This document shows, piece after piece, positions 42,301 to 54,676 of a DNA stretch of 64,000 nt. The position numbers and the translations under genes were made by a program. The notes beneath the pieces are model-generated. The model saw nothing but the letters and a program-made list of their open reading frames with translations, had not been told where the DNA came from and made no database searches. The DNA comes from Manis javanica. Lineage: Eukaryota; Chordata; Mammalia; Pholidota; Manidae. The stretch spans positions 118,992,991 to 119,056,990 of the forward strand of contig NC_133166.1 in the NCBI RefSeq assembly GCF_040802235.1. Direction: 5' to 3'. Within the stretch, counting starts at the first letter, position 1. The number at the start of each line of letters is the position of its first letter.

Positions 42301-45300
42301 CTAAAATTTTTCATGTTTATCTGAAATTCAAATGTAACTGAGCATCCTTTTATTCTATTTGCTAAATTGGACACCCCACCCCCAGGGACCTCAGAATCTT
42401 CTTACCTGTGGGCTCCGGCGTGGTCGTGGGTGGGGGGCTTGTGGGGGGAGGCTTTGTTGGCAGTGGCTCTGCAATGAGATGCTCTGATGAGGGAGGCATA
42501 AGGGACCCCAGGAGGGAGGAATGGGGGAGGGGGGAAGGATGGGAGTTCAGGGAGTTGCTGGGGGTGCCTGGCGGTGTTGAGAAGGACCTGGAACTCATAA
42601 TCTAAGTCCCACTTGCCCCTTTAGACCCACTTGACCCACACATTGTCTCTAAGCATCCTGTGACGTGGGCAGTACCAGCCCATTTTGCAGTTGGTAAAAT
42701 GGAGGTTAAGAGGAGATGGGGAAAGTTACTTTTGGCAGAACCAGGTCCTCTACCTCTTCATCCTACCAGACTGGTGCCCGCACCCCCTCCAGTTCCCCAC
42801 CAGTGTGTGTGGTTGTAACTCAGGCGCCCCTCCCACCTGCCTGCACAGGCCCCGGATCACACGCCCTGGGCAGCGTCCTCAGGGCTGATGCTCAGGCCAA
42901 GGGCACCATGTGGGTGGCTGGTTACCCACCTGAGCAGATCAGACCCAGGGGGGTCCTCTGGTTTGCCTTGCTGGCACTGCAGTTGGAGAAGGACCCCAGC
43001 TGTCCATGGCAGGTGATCTGGCTCTGGGGACTGTTGAAGGCAGGGAAGTGGGCGAGGTCCAAGGCTTCCCCACAGCGCAGCTTCTGGCAGAGCTTGGAGG
43101 CCGGCCTGGGGTCGTCCCAGTGGTAGGCAGACTGGCCCCAGCTCTGGCTATACACTGTGTGCCACATGTTCCTGAAGTAGACCTCCAGTTGGCCCTGGCA
43201 CCTAGAGTTGGAGCTTCCTAGTCTCACTGGGATCCCTAGGGGTCAAAGAAGTCAATGGGGGGTGTCAGGCTCGGAAATGTCCTCCACAGGGGCCTCTCAC
43301 TGCCCTTACTCTCTGGCCTTGCCCAGCCAGGCTCCCTTCTGCACCATGGGATGCCTGCTTTGCTCCTCTGGGCTTTGCAGGGACTTCCCAGAGACTCATG
43401 CTAGGGCTGCTCCTGACCCCCCAAGAAGCCAGGCCTAGGAGGATGGGGTGGAAGACCTCAGAATTTGGAACAGTAGGTTCTCAGCAGAATCACCTCACTC
43501 ATGAAAATTTTGTTTGAGTAGATATGAGATAGAGCCTGGTGTCTGTTTATTCTCTCTTCTCTCTTAACATTTAAAGTCAATTTTATTGAGATACAATTTA
43601 TATGCAGTGAAATACACTCATGTTGAGGGTGCTTGCTCAGTGGAATTTGACAAACATACATGTCTGTAACCACCGCCACACTATAGCTATAGAAAAGGTC
43701 ATTACTTGGAAATCTCTCTCAAACCCTTTACAGCCAATTCCCTGAGCCCAGCCTCAGGCAAGCACTGGTCAGCTGTCTGTCACTAGGGATGAGTTTTGCC
43801 TGTTACAAATGTCATATAAGTGGTATCTTACTGCATATTTTTGTCTTTTTAGTTGTTGTTGTTCTTTTAGTCTGGCTTATTTTACTTGGCACTTGAGTTT
43901 TCTCTAAATTGTTGAATATATGTGTCATTCGTTGCATTTTACCGCTGAGTTGTCTCATGGTATGAATATGCCCCACTTTGTTTATCTCTTCACCATTTGG
44001 CTACTGTGAACAAAGCTCTTATGAACAGTCACAGCTGATCTTTGTCTTTGTGTGGGCACTGGTTTCTCTTGGGTAAATACCCAGGAGCGGAATTGCTGTA
44101 TCATAAGCGGTGAGATGGCTTAGGTGATTTAATAAAGCTCCATGAAGAAAAAAAATATATACTTATATTTGCATAAAGAGATTCTTGATAGATATGCAAG
44201 AAATGAATGAATGTGGTTATTACTTGGAATATTAGGGTAGGGGAAGGCTGGGTAGATGGAGGGCAGAAATGGAAGTGGGAGTCTTCACTGTAGATCTTTT
44301 TATATTTTGAATGTTTTGAGCCAGGCAACTGTAGATCTTTTTATATTTTGAATGTTTTGAGCCAGGCAACTGTATTCAAGTTTTTTTTTTTTAATGTAAA
44401 AGATTCTTCCAGGTGATTCTGAGGTGGAGGTTTTCCCTATTTGGAAACTGCTGGTCAGGCTGCTGTTTTCTTCTGGACTTAGGGCCCAGAGCACAGGGCA
44501 AGGCTAGCCAATATCATTGGCTAGTTAGAGGCAAAAGTGGCTAGTTTCAGCACCTGACACGGCAGAATGTTCTACAGCTTTCCCTCCAGTGAGCTTACTC
44601 ACTGAATCCTCACCAGGAAAGAGATTTTCTCCCCATTTTACAGGTGGAGAAAGGGGCTCGGAGAGGACAAGCAACTTGCTAGAGCTTGGAGGACCTTGCA
44701 GGCTTCTGGGTCTCAGCCTGGGGTCCAGGAAGGCCCCTGCAGCTCCTTCTGGTTTTATGGTGGCTTCATGAGCCCCTCCACCCAAAGCACATTCAGTGTG
44801 ATGTTATTTCAGGAAATGTGGAAGAGACGTCTGTGGTGAAATGAGGCTGGAAACTACTGAGTTAAAAAAACGTATCACAGTTTTTCACTGCAGGGCTTCT
44901 CAGGACCTTTACTAGACCAGTCTACACTGAGTCTCCAGTGGGTGATATGCTGTTGCCTACTCTTATCCGACATGTTTCATGGAATCCTGCTTGGGAGCCA
45001 CTAACTTCTAGGATAAAGTTCAACCTTGAAGGCAGGATATTCAGCATACTTTGCAACCTGGGGCAGCTTCCTTCTGCAGCCTCAGCTGGAAATTTCTGAC
45101 CGGGAGCATCTGGCAGGACTGAGTAGGAAGCAGGACTTTGCAAGGTACATTTATGGGCCAGTATTTTTTCTATGCATGGTGAGTGGGTCATAAGAATAAT
45201 TACCATGAGAACTAGCATTTGTGTGGTGCTTTGTGGCCATCAGGGAGCAGCCACCTGCACATGGGCATCTTAAATGTGCATGTACGTGCCTGTCTGTGTG

Positions 45301-48300
45301 CGCATGTGTGTGCAAGGACTGGGACTCTCTGGGGGGTGGGACTCACACTGGCAGGTCCCCCTACAGCCTGATGAAATTGCAGTCCTGCTTCCCCACCCCC
45401 TGCCCCAGACCTCCACATGGCACTTTCTTACCTGGGTCCTCCCATCTTTGCTGTCCAAGGCAGGAAGTGACTGCAGAAACAAGAGGAGGCATCAGGAAGT
45501 GAAACTTCCCCCTGGCCCCCTGCTCCCCACCTAGAACAAAGGCCTTGTCTGCCCTGCCCCCTTGCGTCTTGGGGTTCATGGGCAGGGATCTAACCTTACC
45601 AGTTGTAACCGGTAAGTGCGTCATGAATCAATATAGCGGATTGCAATCATCAATTATTTTCTTGTTTTAAAACTTTACTTTTTAAATGAACATGCAGTAA
45701 AATTGATTTTCCTTTAGTGCACAATTCTATGCATGTAAACACATACATAGTTCTGTGTAACCACATCACCGTTACAATTCCATCACCCCCAAATTTCCTC
45801 ATGCTATCCCTTTGTAGTAATATGCAGCCATCAATATAAAAAAAATTACAGAGTAGTGCAACCATCAATTTTTGAAAAGACAAAAATGAGCTCAAATAGA
45901 GAATGCAGGATGCACTGTGCATTGGGAGGATAAGGACAGCCTTTGTGAGTTGAATTGCAATGTAAAAAATGTCCTGAGTGTTGCTTTCAGTCCGCAAATA
46001 TTTGAGTTTCATAGTTCTAGGGAACTGAAAAATGAGCCAGAATGGGAACGCAAGACATTTACTACTTTTAGTACTCCCAAGGCAGGATGAGAATGAGAGC
46101 AATTTATCTTTAACGGCTTCCAGTTTCCAGGGGAGGAAATCGAAGTTCAAAGAGATGGAGGGATTTGTCCAAGACAGTGCAGCCAAGGAGGGACAAAGCC
46201 AGGACCACAGCCCCAGTGAACAGGGGTCCATAGGAAATGGCCTCCCTTTGTGGCATGGCAACTGCTGGAGGGTTCAGTAAGAAGGTGCTCCATGTGGGAA
46301 GCCCCCCTCCTCCCAGCCCCAGCTGACAGGCGGGTGGGGGGGGGTGCAGATGGGCTGATAGCAGGGGGTGGGGGCCTCTCAGCAGAGCAGTTTTCCGCCA
46401 GCTCATCTGTGGCTGTGGCCGGGCCAGTGTTCAATTTGGGTGAGGATGGAGGACAGTGGCCACTCTTGTGTGGCCTCAGGACCCACATTCCACATTTACT
46501 ATCCAGCTTTCTCAGTCAAGGTGTTTTGATTTCCATCTGTCTTGAGGCCTGGGCTTGCTTCTCAGTTGAGAGCTGGGGACAGCATTGAGTCAGGGTGACT
46601 ACTTTATATGGTTTTTGAGAAATTGTTGCTGGGTGTTAGAAAATAGCCTGGTTTTGCCAGCGTGTTCTGAAGCTGGTGGCAGAATTTTAAGGGGAGACAC
46701 ACCCCAGCAAGCCTGCCCTCTCCTCACAGCTAAGACTCCCTGTAACCAGGCTGTGTGGCCCTGTGGTAATATCCCCCATCTTGGCAAGAATCCATTACCA
46801 TTGTGCTGGGAGTCATGGGCCTGGGAAGGGGAAGGTGTTTCTCACACCTAGTGTGGGGCCCAGAGCCAAGATCTGAGCTTTGGCTTGGGTGGGAGGGGTG
46901 TGACCAGCTGTCAATCACCTGATCTATTGCAGTGGGCAGGGAAGCCTCCGGGATATGGTGGAGATACCTGGGTAGCATGGTGAGACAGGAGGCAGGAGGC
47001 TCTTTGCCCTGCCCTCACCTCTCATTCCTGATCCCTCATTCCCGTCTCCCTCTGGTACCAGTTCCCCACTGTGAATGGGACTGTCCACCATTACAGAGTA
47101 ATTTCTTTGGCTAAACCCCAAGGGCTGTGGCACCTTGAAGTGGCATTTGTGGGGAGAGGGGTGAAGGCAAATTCTGGCACACTAAGACCCCCACCCCTGA
47201 GATCCAATCACCACCGACCAGATGGTTGCCCACCCCTTAAGATTCAATCACCAACGACCAGATGGCCATCCCTTAAGAGCCAATCACCGACGCAGAACAC
47301 ACACACACCCTACCCCTACTCCTTAAAAACGCGCTTCCTCACCCACGAGCTGCTGCTCCCTCGCTCTGGGGGCAGCCATTTTCTCTTTCAGTAATAAAAT
47401 CTCTTGCGTGGGCCCGTGTCACCTGAATCCTTCTGGGGTAAGGAGGGTCGCGGCAAGATACCCTTTCAAGGGGACTCATAGCTTCACCCTTTGATGGATA
47501 GGTTTTCAGGTCCTGATACTTCTTCTGGGTCTGAGTGCTAGCTCTACCACTTCCTGCCTGTAGGCCCCGGGGAGCAAGTCTCTTAGCCCCTCTAGGCCTC
47601 AGTTTCCTCATATGCAGCATGGGGACAAGGAAGGAACCAGTTCTGCAGCAACGTTGTGATGATAAGATAAAACGCTCTAGAGGAAGGACTTGCCCCGCCC
47701 CTGATCGAGCTCAGAGCTGGGGCTTCTGGTTGTGCAGCCGGTGGGCCTGGGACAGGTGGGGGCAGGTCTGCCAGGGAGCTTTCCCAGTGGGAGGAACCCC
47801 TGTCCAGGACCCTTGGAGACCCAGATCAGAAGGCTCTCCACTTCCCTTTCCCACTTGGGACCTTCCTCACCAGAGTCAACATTTGTTATTATCAGCAGCT
47901 GCCAGTTACTGCGCTCCTCCCGGGTACTCAGAACTCAGCGAGTTCCTTACACCTTGGGCGGTTCATCTGCACAGTCCCGCAAGGTGAATTGAATGTATTC
48001 ATGGTATAGATGTTGGGAGAGGGCAAGTGCCCTGTCCAGGGTGGTGCTGTCAGCAATGGGCAGAACCTGGATTCAGACCACAAGTCTGCCTTCCAGACCC
48101 GTCCTCTCTGCTCTCTGCCACCCAATGGTGCCTCCAAAATGCCAAGTTTGGGGATACAGAGATGAACACAACCTAGGCCCTGGTCCTGAGGTGCTCAAGC
48201 CCCCAGACCCAGAAGCCCCTGGAGGCAGGGACCGGGCCTGACCCTCCTGGCCGATCTCACCCAGACTGGCCCAGACGCTGCTCAGAGAGTGTTCTCAAGC

Positions 48301-51300
48301 TAGAAATACGTAATGAGAACGAGCTAGAGAACCAAGGAACATTCTGCACGTGGAAAGCTCTGTTGAGAAAAGGCATCTATGCTTTCTAGGGCCTGGCCTC
48401 CCTCTGGGTGCCGACTGTCCTCAGTTGAACAGCGTTCCCTATCTTGTCTCACTGTTCCCATCATTGTCACCATCGCCATTGCTGCCATCACCATCGTCAC
48501 CATCACCGTGACCTTTGTCACTGTCACCACCACCACATTTGGGTAGTTTGCACTCCTTTTCAGGCATTTGTATACATTAACCCTCTCAGACTTCATCATG
48601 GCTCTATGCAGTTGGCTCCATTATTTCCATCCCCATTTAATAGATGGCTAAACAGAGAGAAATTAAATCATCTGCTATGCAGCTGGTGAGTGCCGGGGCC
48701 GGGACTCTAAGCCAGGCCATCGGGCACAGTCTGCGCCTTTGGTCCCTGGGCCCAGCTGCCTCCCTTCCTCCAGAGGGAAGGCTAGGACGGCCTGCCCTGT
48801 GTTTTGCCAATTCCTGTGTACTCCTTGTATGCAAACCTGATTGAAAGGCGGTGAATTTGGGATGCCATTCAGTCGGTGTAACATGCTCTGGGAACACTTT
48901 CCATGAACCTGCTGTGTGATCTCGGCAAGTCACTCAACCTCTCTGGGCTCGGGTTCCTCGTCTGTGAAATGAGGAAGTTAGATTCCACAATCCCGCACCT
49001 TCCCCTTGGTTCAAACTTCTACAATCTATAATCTTTAGTTCCTGATGTACCTCAATGGCTGGCAGCGGGCAGGCAGAGGTGGCTGATGATATGTTCTGTC
49101 TGCCTAGGGAGATGGTCAGGTTTTGATTGTCTGCAACTTAATTTCATTCTTCTAGCTGCTTCTTACTTGGGTCAGATCAACATCTTCCTTCCCCTGAGCC
49201 CTGCTGTCTGTGCTCAGGGTCTCTGACCCCCTCCTAGGCTACACCTTAGCCTGACCCCTGCATGCTGAGCCCCAAGGCTCTGCTGCTATGGAACCTGCAA
49301 ATGGAAGCCTGGAGACCCTTGAGACCACCAGGGACACAAGACAGGGAAGCAGCATGCCATTTCCTAATCCTCCATCCACATCTGCACCCCAAGGAGCTGG
49401 GGCCAGGCACTAGAATTCTCCAAAGGGCCCTTCCTCCACCCAGCCAACCTCCCTTCGGAGCCCGCACTGTTTAGGGTTTAGACTGGCCAGGCCCAGGCAA
49501 AGCTCGGGGTTGAAAAAGCAGAGAGTTAGAAGGCTTTTCACTGTCCTCAGGCTTGTCTTCACCTTCCATTTTGACCCTGCCCGCCCTGACGAGGTCTCGG
49601 TGAGGAGCAGATGAATTCCCGGGAGCGGCTCTGGCTCTATCCTCACCGCACCTCTGCTCTCCTCTGGCCACCCCCAGCTTCCGGATGATTCTCAGTCTGG
49701 CTGTCCATACAGCAACGCTGTAGGCCGCATCAGGCCATGGACGAGTTTTACTTGCTTTGTACAGCATTTAACATTTTTCTGAGCTGATTTCTAAAAAAGG
49801 TTTCTTTCTGCTTCGCTTTGCTTTTTAAACAATCCCAAGATCTGGATGTTTTTGAAAACTAGAATGCTCTGGCCACACAAGGCTGCATCACCACGAGCCC
49901 CAGGTGGCGGCCCATCCTTTCTGGTTTGCCAGCACCCCCCAGGCACACTGCAGTCACCCTACATCTGGAGAGCCACCATGTCAAGCACAGGATGGCTTCT
50001 GCAGCAAAACATACGTATTTTCATACTAAAGAGATTACATGGTGTTTATAAACAGCCTCCTATTTGTTTACGTCAGGATTTACACTGAATGCATTTGCCA
50101 GAAATATGCAAATGTTTTTTGGGGTTTGGAATTGCAGATGAATGTTTTTGGACCCGTATTATTGCTCCCATTTTGCAGTACTCCACAGAGCCAGAATTTG
50201 GCCCAGGCCAGCCAGCCTCTGACTTGCTTGTAGGCCCTGCCTGAATCTGTGAGCAGTCTGTATTTGCAGCCACGACCCACTGGGAATTGGAGGCAAGGGT
50301 GTGGCCTGCTGAGGGGTCTACTGGGCACCCAAGAACCCAGGGAGGAGCTGGGACAATACTGAGACCAGCAGTGACAGCAAACATTTATCAAGCTCTTACC
50401 TCGTGAGGACCCCAGGGCGAGGTTTTGTGATGGGAGACCCCATTTCTTCCTGGCAGTCTCAGTGAGGGAGGCTGTCATCTCTCTGTTTCCCAGCTAAGGA
50501 AACTGACCGGTTTAGTGTGGTTTGGAAGCCAGATGTTCCATTTTTCTCATAAACAGTGGTTCCCTCGAGTAGTGCATCAGCTTCTCATTTTGTCTTGGAT
50601 TTACAGTGTCTGACTGCCTTTTGGGGACATCCTGGAATTCCCTTCCTCTCCTGCTCCCACAGGAGGCTGATGAGGAAGGTCGGAAACCCTCCTTTTCTGA
50701 AAGGACACTAATCAGTGGAGGCAGGTCTAACCTGAATCTGTATCAGGGATTCAGAGAAACAAAGATCGCAATGGATCAAAATTCTGTTTCTTGGTGGAGC
50801 ATGAGCCGAAGTGGTTGGTTTTTTATCAGGAGCCTTTTTATGTGCAAAGCACGCAGAGACTAACACTGGGCTTATGTCAGGAGAAGCCTGGGGCAGGGAG
50901 CCCGCAGGAGGCCAGCAAGCTCACCCAGGGCCTGTGCCAACAAGCCGGGCAGAATTGCCCTCACTATCTAAATCATGATTGCTCTCTGTGGTGGCCTGGT
51001 GTGTCTAATTGAATTTGCATGAGTTTCATGCTACATCTGTGTCACCACTGTCACAGCGACAAGCCCTCCTTTTTGTTCAGAGCTTCACATAGCCCAAAGT
51101 TCTTTCCACCCACAGCTCTGTGGAAAAGGGACCACACTCACCCCCATTTCCAGGTCAGGAAACCAAGGTTCAGAGAGACTGAGTGACTTGCCCAAGGTCA
51201 CACAGCTTACTGGTGGTAGAATCAGGACAGAAACCCCATCACCATCACTTGACAGGGTCACATAGGGGTCTACCACTGGGAGGCCCCAGAGCCTGCTGTC

Positions 51301-54300
51301 CCTGTAGGACAGATTGGGGAAACTGAAGCTGAGGAGAAAGAGGGGCTCACTCCAGATGTTTCTATAAGAGTTTGTGATGACACATGGGACCTGGTTTCCT
51401 CTGCCAACTGCCACCGATTTCCTATCCTGTTCCTACCACATCTCTCCCTGTTATGCCCCAGGGAGAAGGAGTATTAGGTAGGGTCCCTGTGGGAGCTCTG
51501 AGCCAAGCCCCCAAGGGTACGTGATCATGATGATGGTGGTGGTGACAGAAGTAGGTAAAGCGGAAGTGATACAGGTCCACAGCCACTCATCTGCAAGGCG
51601 ATACCAAAACCAGAAGCTTTTTCTAATGCACTTGGCAGGAGGGTATTTGTAGCCATTCCGGGTCCCTCTTAGCGTGCAAATTTTTGTTTCCCTGCAGAAC
51701 AGGGAAGTGTTGGACTGAGGGATGATGCTGGGACCTCGCTGGCCTATTCTGAGCACACAGCCCATCGACGATACCACCTTCTGCCATCTTAAAGCCTCTG
51801 GATCCCCGAATGCCCCTGGCCTGGGGTTCTGGATGAGGGTTTGTGCTCCCAGACAGGGGAGAGTCACCGTTTCTCTTGAAGATTCTTTGTGCCCATTCTC
51901 CTCTGCGGGGGCCCCAGGGTGGCTGGAGTTCAAGGAGAAAAGCCCCAGAGTTCTCAGCAGGACTCCACGGCCCCTCCCCAGTGTGCTGCCCAACGTGCCT
52001 TTGGCCCCTCTGCCCAGAGCGGTCCTCCTCAGGCCCATGGTGCACCCACTCACTTCCTGCAAGGCATCTGCTCAAAAATTTTCTTCCCATGAGAGCCCCT
52101 TCTCCCTCCCTACATACAGCATTGCCCCCAGTACTCCCAGGCCCCCAACCCACCCACTCATGCCCTGGCACCCACACAATCCCTGGCTAGCTAGACTCTG
52201 GTCTGTGTCCCCATCACACCCTGACTCCTATGCTGCGTCCACCAGGGCAGGGATATGATGTTCCCTGCTGTGCGTGGTGCCTAGCACATACTGGTGGGCA
52301 GTAACTACTTGCTGTCTGGATGAATGAATGAACCAGATTGAATGATCCCAGTTATCCTTTGAGGTGGAGATATGGTTGTCTGCATTTTATAGATAAGACT
52401 CAAGAGATGTTCTTGTCACTTGTGAGCAGCCCAAATCAAACCCCAATCTGCATTACTCCAAAGCCCCACAGGCCTTCACACACGTGTGTGCACACACGCA
52501 CACAACACAGATGCACACATGCTTCCACATGCACCCATACCCGTGCGTGCGCACGCGCGCGCACACACACACACAGAGTAGATGTTCTCTCCGTTGTGTC
52601 AGACAACATTGAAGTCCCTCCCTGGTCACTGTGGGAACCCCCCCTGAACTGTTGGACTGACAGAGCAGCTGGAAGGGCCAGTGCTGGCCCCTTAGCCCCC
52701 AGACCCCTCCGTTCCCTAGGGATGGGGGGCTCAGAGCCCTTGAGGGCCTGATTCTCTGTGCCCAGAGCCAGCAGGGCTGTGGCGCCCTCAGCCTGGGACC
52801 ACTGGCCAGGCAGCCTGCTTGCAGTGGAGCCCCTCTTCCAGCCTCTTGGGCCTGTCCTGCCCTTGCCCTGACCCTGCCGACCTGGATGAGCCACTTTCCT
52901 TCCTGCTTGGCTGGTTCCTTCTACCATTCAGGTCTCCGAAGGGACATCCCCTCCTCAGAGAGGCCCTCCCTGCCTGGCCAGCCCCTTGGACTGGGATGGC
53001 CCCTCAGTGGACTCGGTCACTGGGTCCCAGCTATTGTTGTTTCCTTTGTCATCTGGTCACAATATATAGAAATTTGTAAACATCTCAGTGCCCCCTCCAT
53101 AAGTGGGGACTCCTGTCCTGGTCACTGCTGTATCCCCGGGGCTCTGCACAGAGCTGGACACAGTAAGTGCCCCGTCCATGTGTGTAGATGAATAAAGGAA
53201 TGAATGACCGCTGTTAGAGGGCTGCAGGAAGGACCTTGGCTAGGCCAGCATCTGGCAGGACTCTCCTCCACCAGGCCCCGCCTCATCTGGTTTCTTGCTG
53301 ACGCTGATAATAATAATCATCATAATAAATAATTACTATTGCTTATTTCGTATTTCCCATCTATCGCCGATTTTCCCACTAAAGTTCTACATCCACAATT
53401 GGTCTAGCTCCACAAATCTACGAGAGGGGTACTCTGATTATTCCTGTTTTGCAGAGGACACTGAAGCTTACGGAATGGAATGGGTCCACGGTCACCCAGC
53501 TGGCCGATGGCAGATGGGAATTCAAACTGCAGATCCGTGATTTGCCCACACTCCGGAGCTGCCTGTGCACCTCATGGCCAGCACCGGGGGCAGAGGGGTG
53601 CAGCTGTGGGGCTGTGGTTGCTGTCACCCTAGGCACACTGTGGGCATTTTCAGTACCCCAAAGGTCCCCCAGTCATGGGCATGGCCCTGGCGGCCAGCCA
53701 GGAGGCCGCGGTGTCCCCTCGGCTCTGGCAGCGAGGCATCTCATCTTGGAATGGCCCGAAGGGTACTGTGCTGCTTGTGGTGGCTGCATATCTGTGGGTG
53801 GCTGTTGTGCCCTATGGCCATTTTCTACTCCTGGGAGAGGCTTTGGTGGGTTTTATTCTTAGCTAAGGGTATGGAGGGGCCTCCGTGAGAACAGGAGTGC
53901 TGGGCTGGCTGGCATAGGCTTGCCACGGCCCCTCAGCTTGTCTCGACCTCAGTTTTTCCCACTGTAGAGAGGGGGCCGTGGGCCTGCCTACCTCATAGGT
54001 TGTTGTGAAGCTTACAGAACAAAATGGCTGGAAAAGTGTTTGTGTAAGCTGTGACTCCCTGAGCAATGGGGATGTTTATTATCTACCTGTTCTCACACAC
54101 ACACACATGCACACATACAACACACACAAACCACTGCTCCTGGGACTCCAGGTAGTCTCCACCCTGGGGCCCGAGGCACTGCAGCTGAGCCTTCCTGGGC
54201 TCTGTGGGGCTGGGGGACCTGCCTGGGCCTGCCAGGAGCCTTGCCCATGGTGGGAGTCAGGCGGCCACCAGAGCAGCACCTGCTCTCCCGCACCCAGCTG

Positions 54301-54645
54301 GGAACTTGGCCAGCCTCCCTGCCTGGTGGGTCAGAGGCCACAGGTGAGGGGCCCGCGGGGTTTTAGGACCTGGTCTAGGAATCTCCAGAGCCAAGGAGGT
54401 CGCAGCAGCTCCTCAGGAGTGTCCGGAAGGCAGCTAGGGGCCCACCTCTAGGCCTCTGCCCTGGGATGGGGTGTTTTGTACCTCTTGCAGTTCCATGTAA
54501 GAACAGCCAGGTGACCATGTGTGTCGATGGGCTATGGTCACTTGCACAGAGGAAGGGAAGCCTGCATTTGGAAGCCATATTGGGCCCCTGAAAACACACA
54601 CATACGCATGAATTCACACGCACACACAAAGACACAGAATCCTAA

Positions 54646-54676
<31 letters not shown>

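Larger units (their letters stand above)
43236..45431 (-). other. CD5: CD5 intron 2
   Basis: 2.2-kb intron containing an antisense L1 3' end (43560-44110), a perfect 41-bp tandem duplication (44289-44370) and an MIR-like patch near 44580-44700. No additional exon is supported. Confidence 0.7.

Noticed and set aside
43226-43235. Alternative CD5 exon 3 acceptor nine bases downstream
   Set aside because: It is in frame and possible, but the acceptor at 43235 gives a gap-free match to the human exon 2/3 junction.
45650-46261. 203-codon minus-strand open frame in CD5 intron 1
   Set aside because: It overlaps an antisense L1M fragment and has no domain.
47201-47295. Tandem CCAAT-type units as a CRISPR-like or minisatellite array
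   Set aside because: Only three imperfect units in an LTR layout; typical U3 enhancer repeats, and the genome is mammalian.
49141-49215. First candidate for CD5 exon 2 (donor-like GTAAGA on the minus strand)
   Set aside because: Poor polypyrimidine tract and no CLG motif; the exon at 45432-45470 fits on sequence, phase and splice sites.
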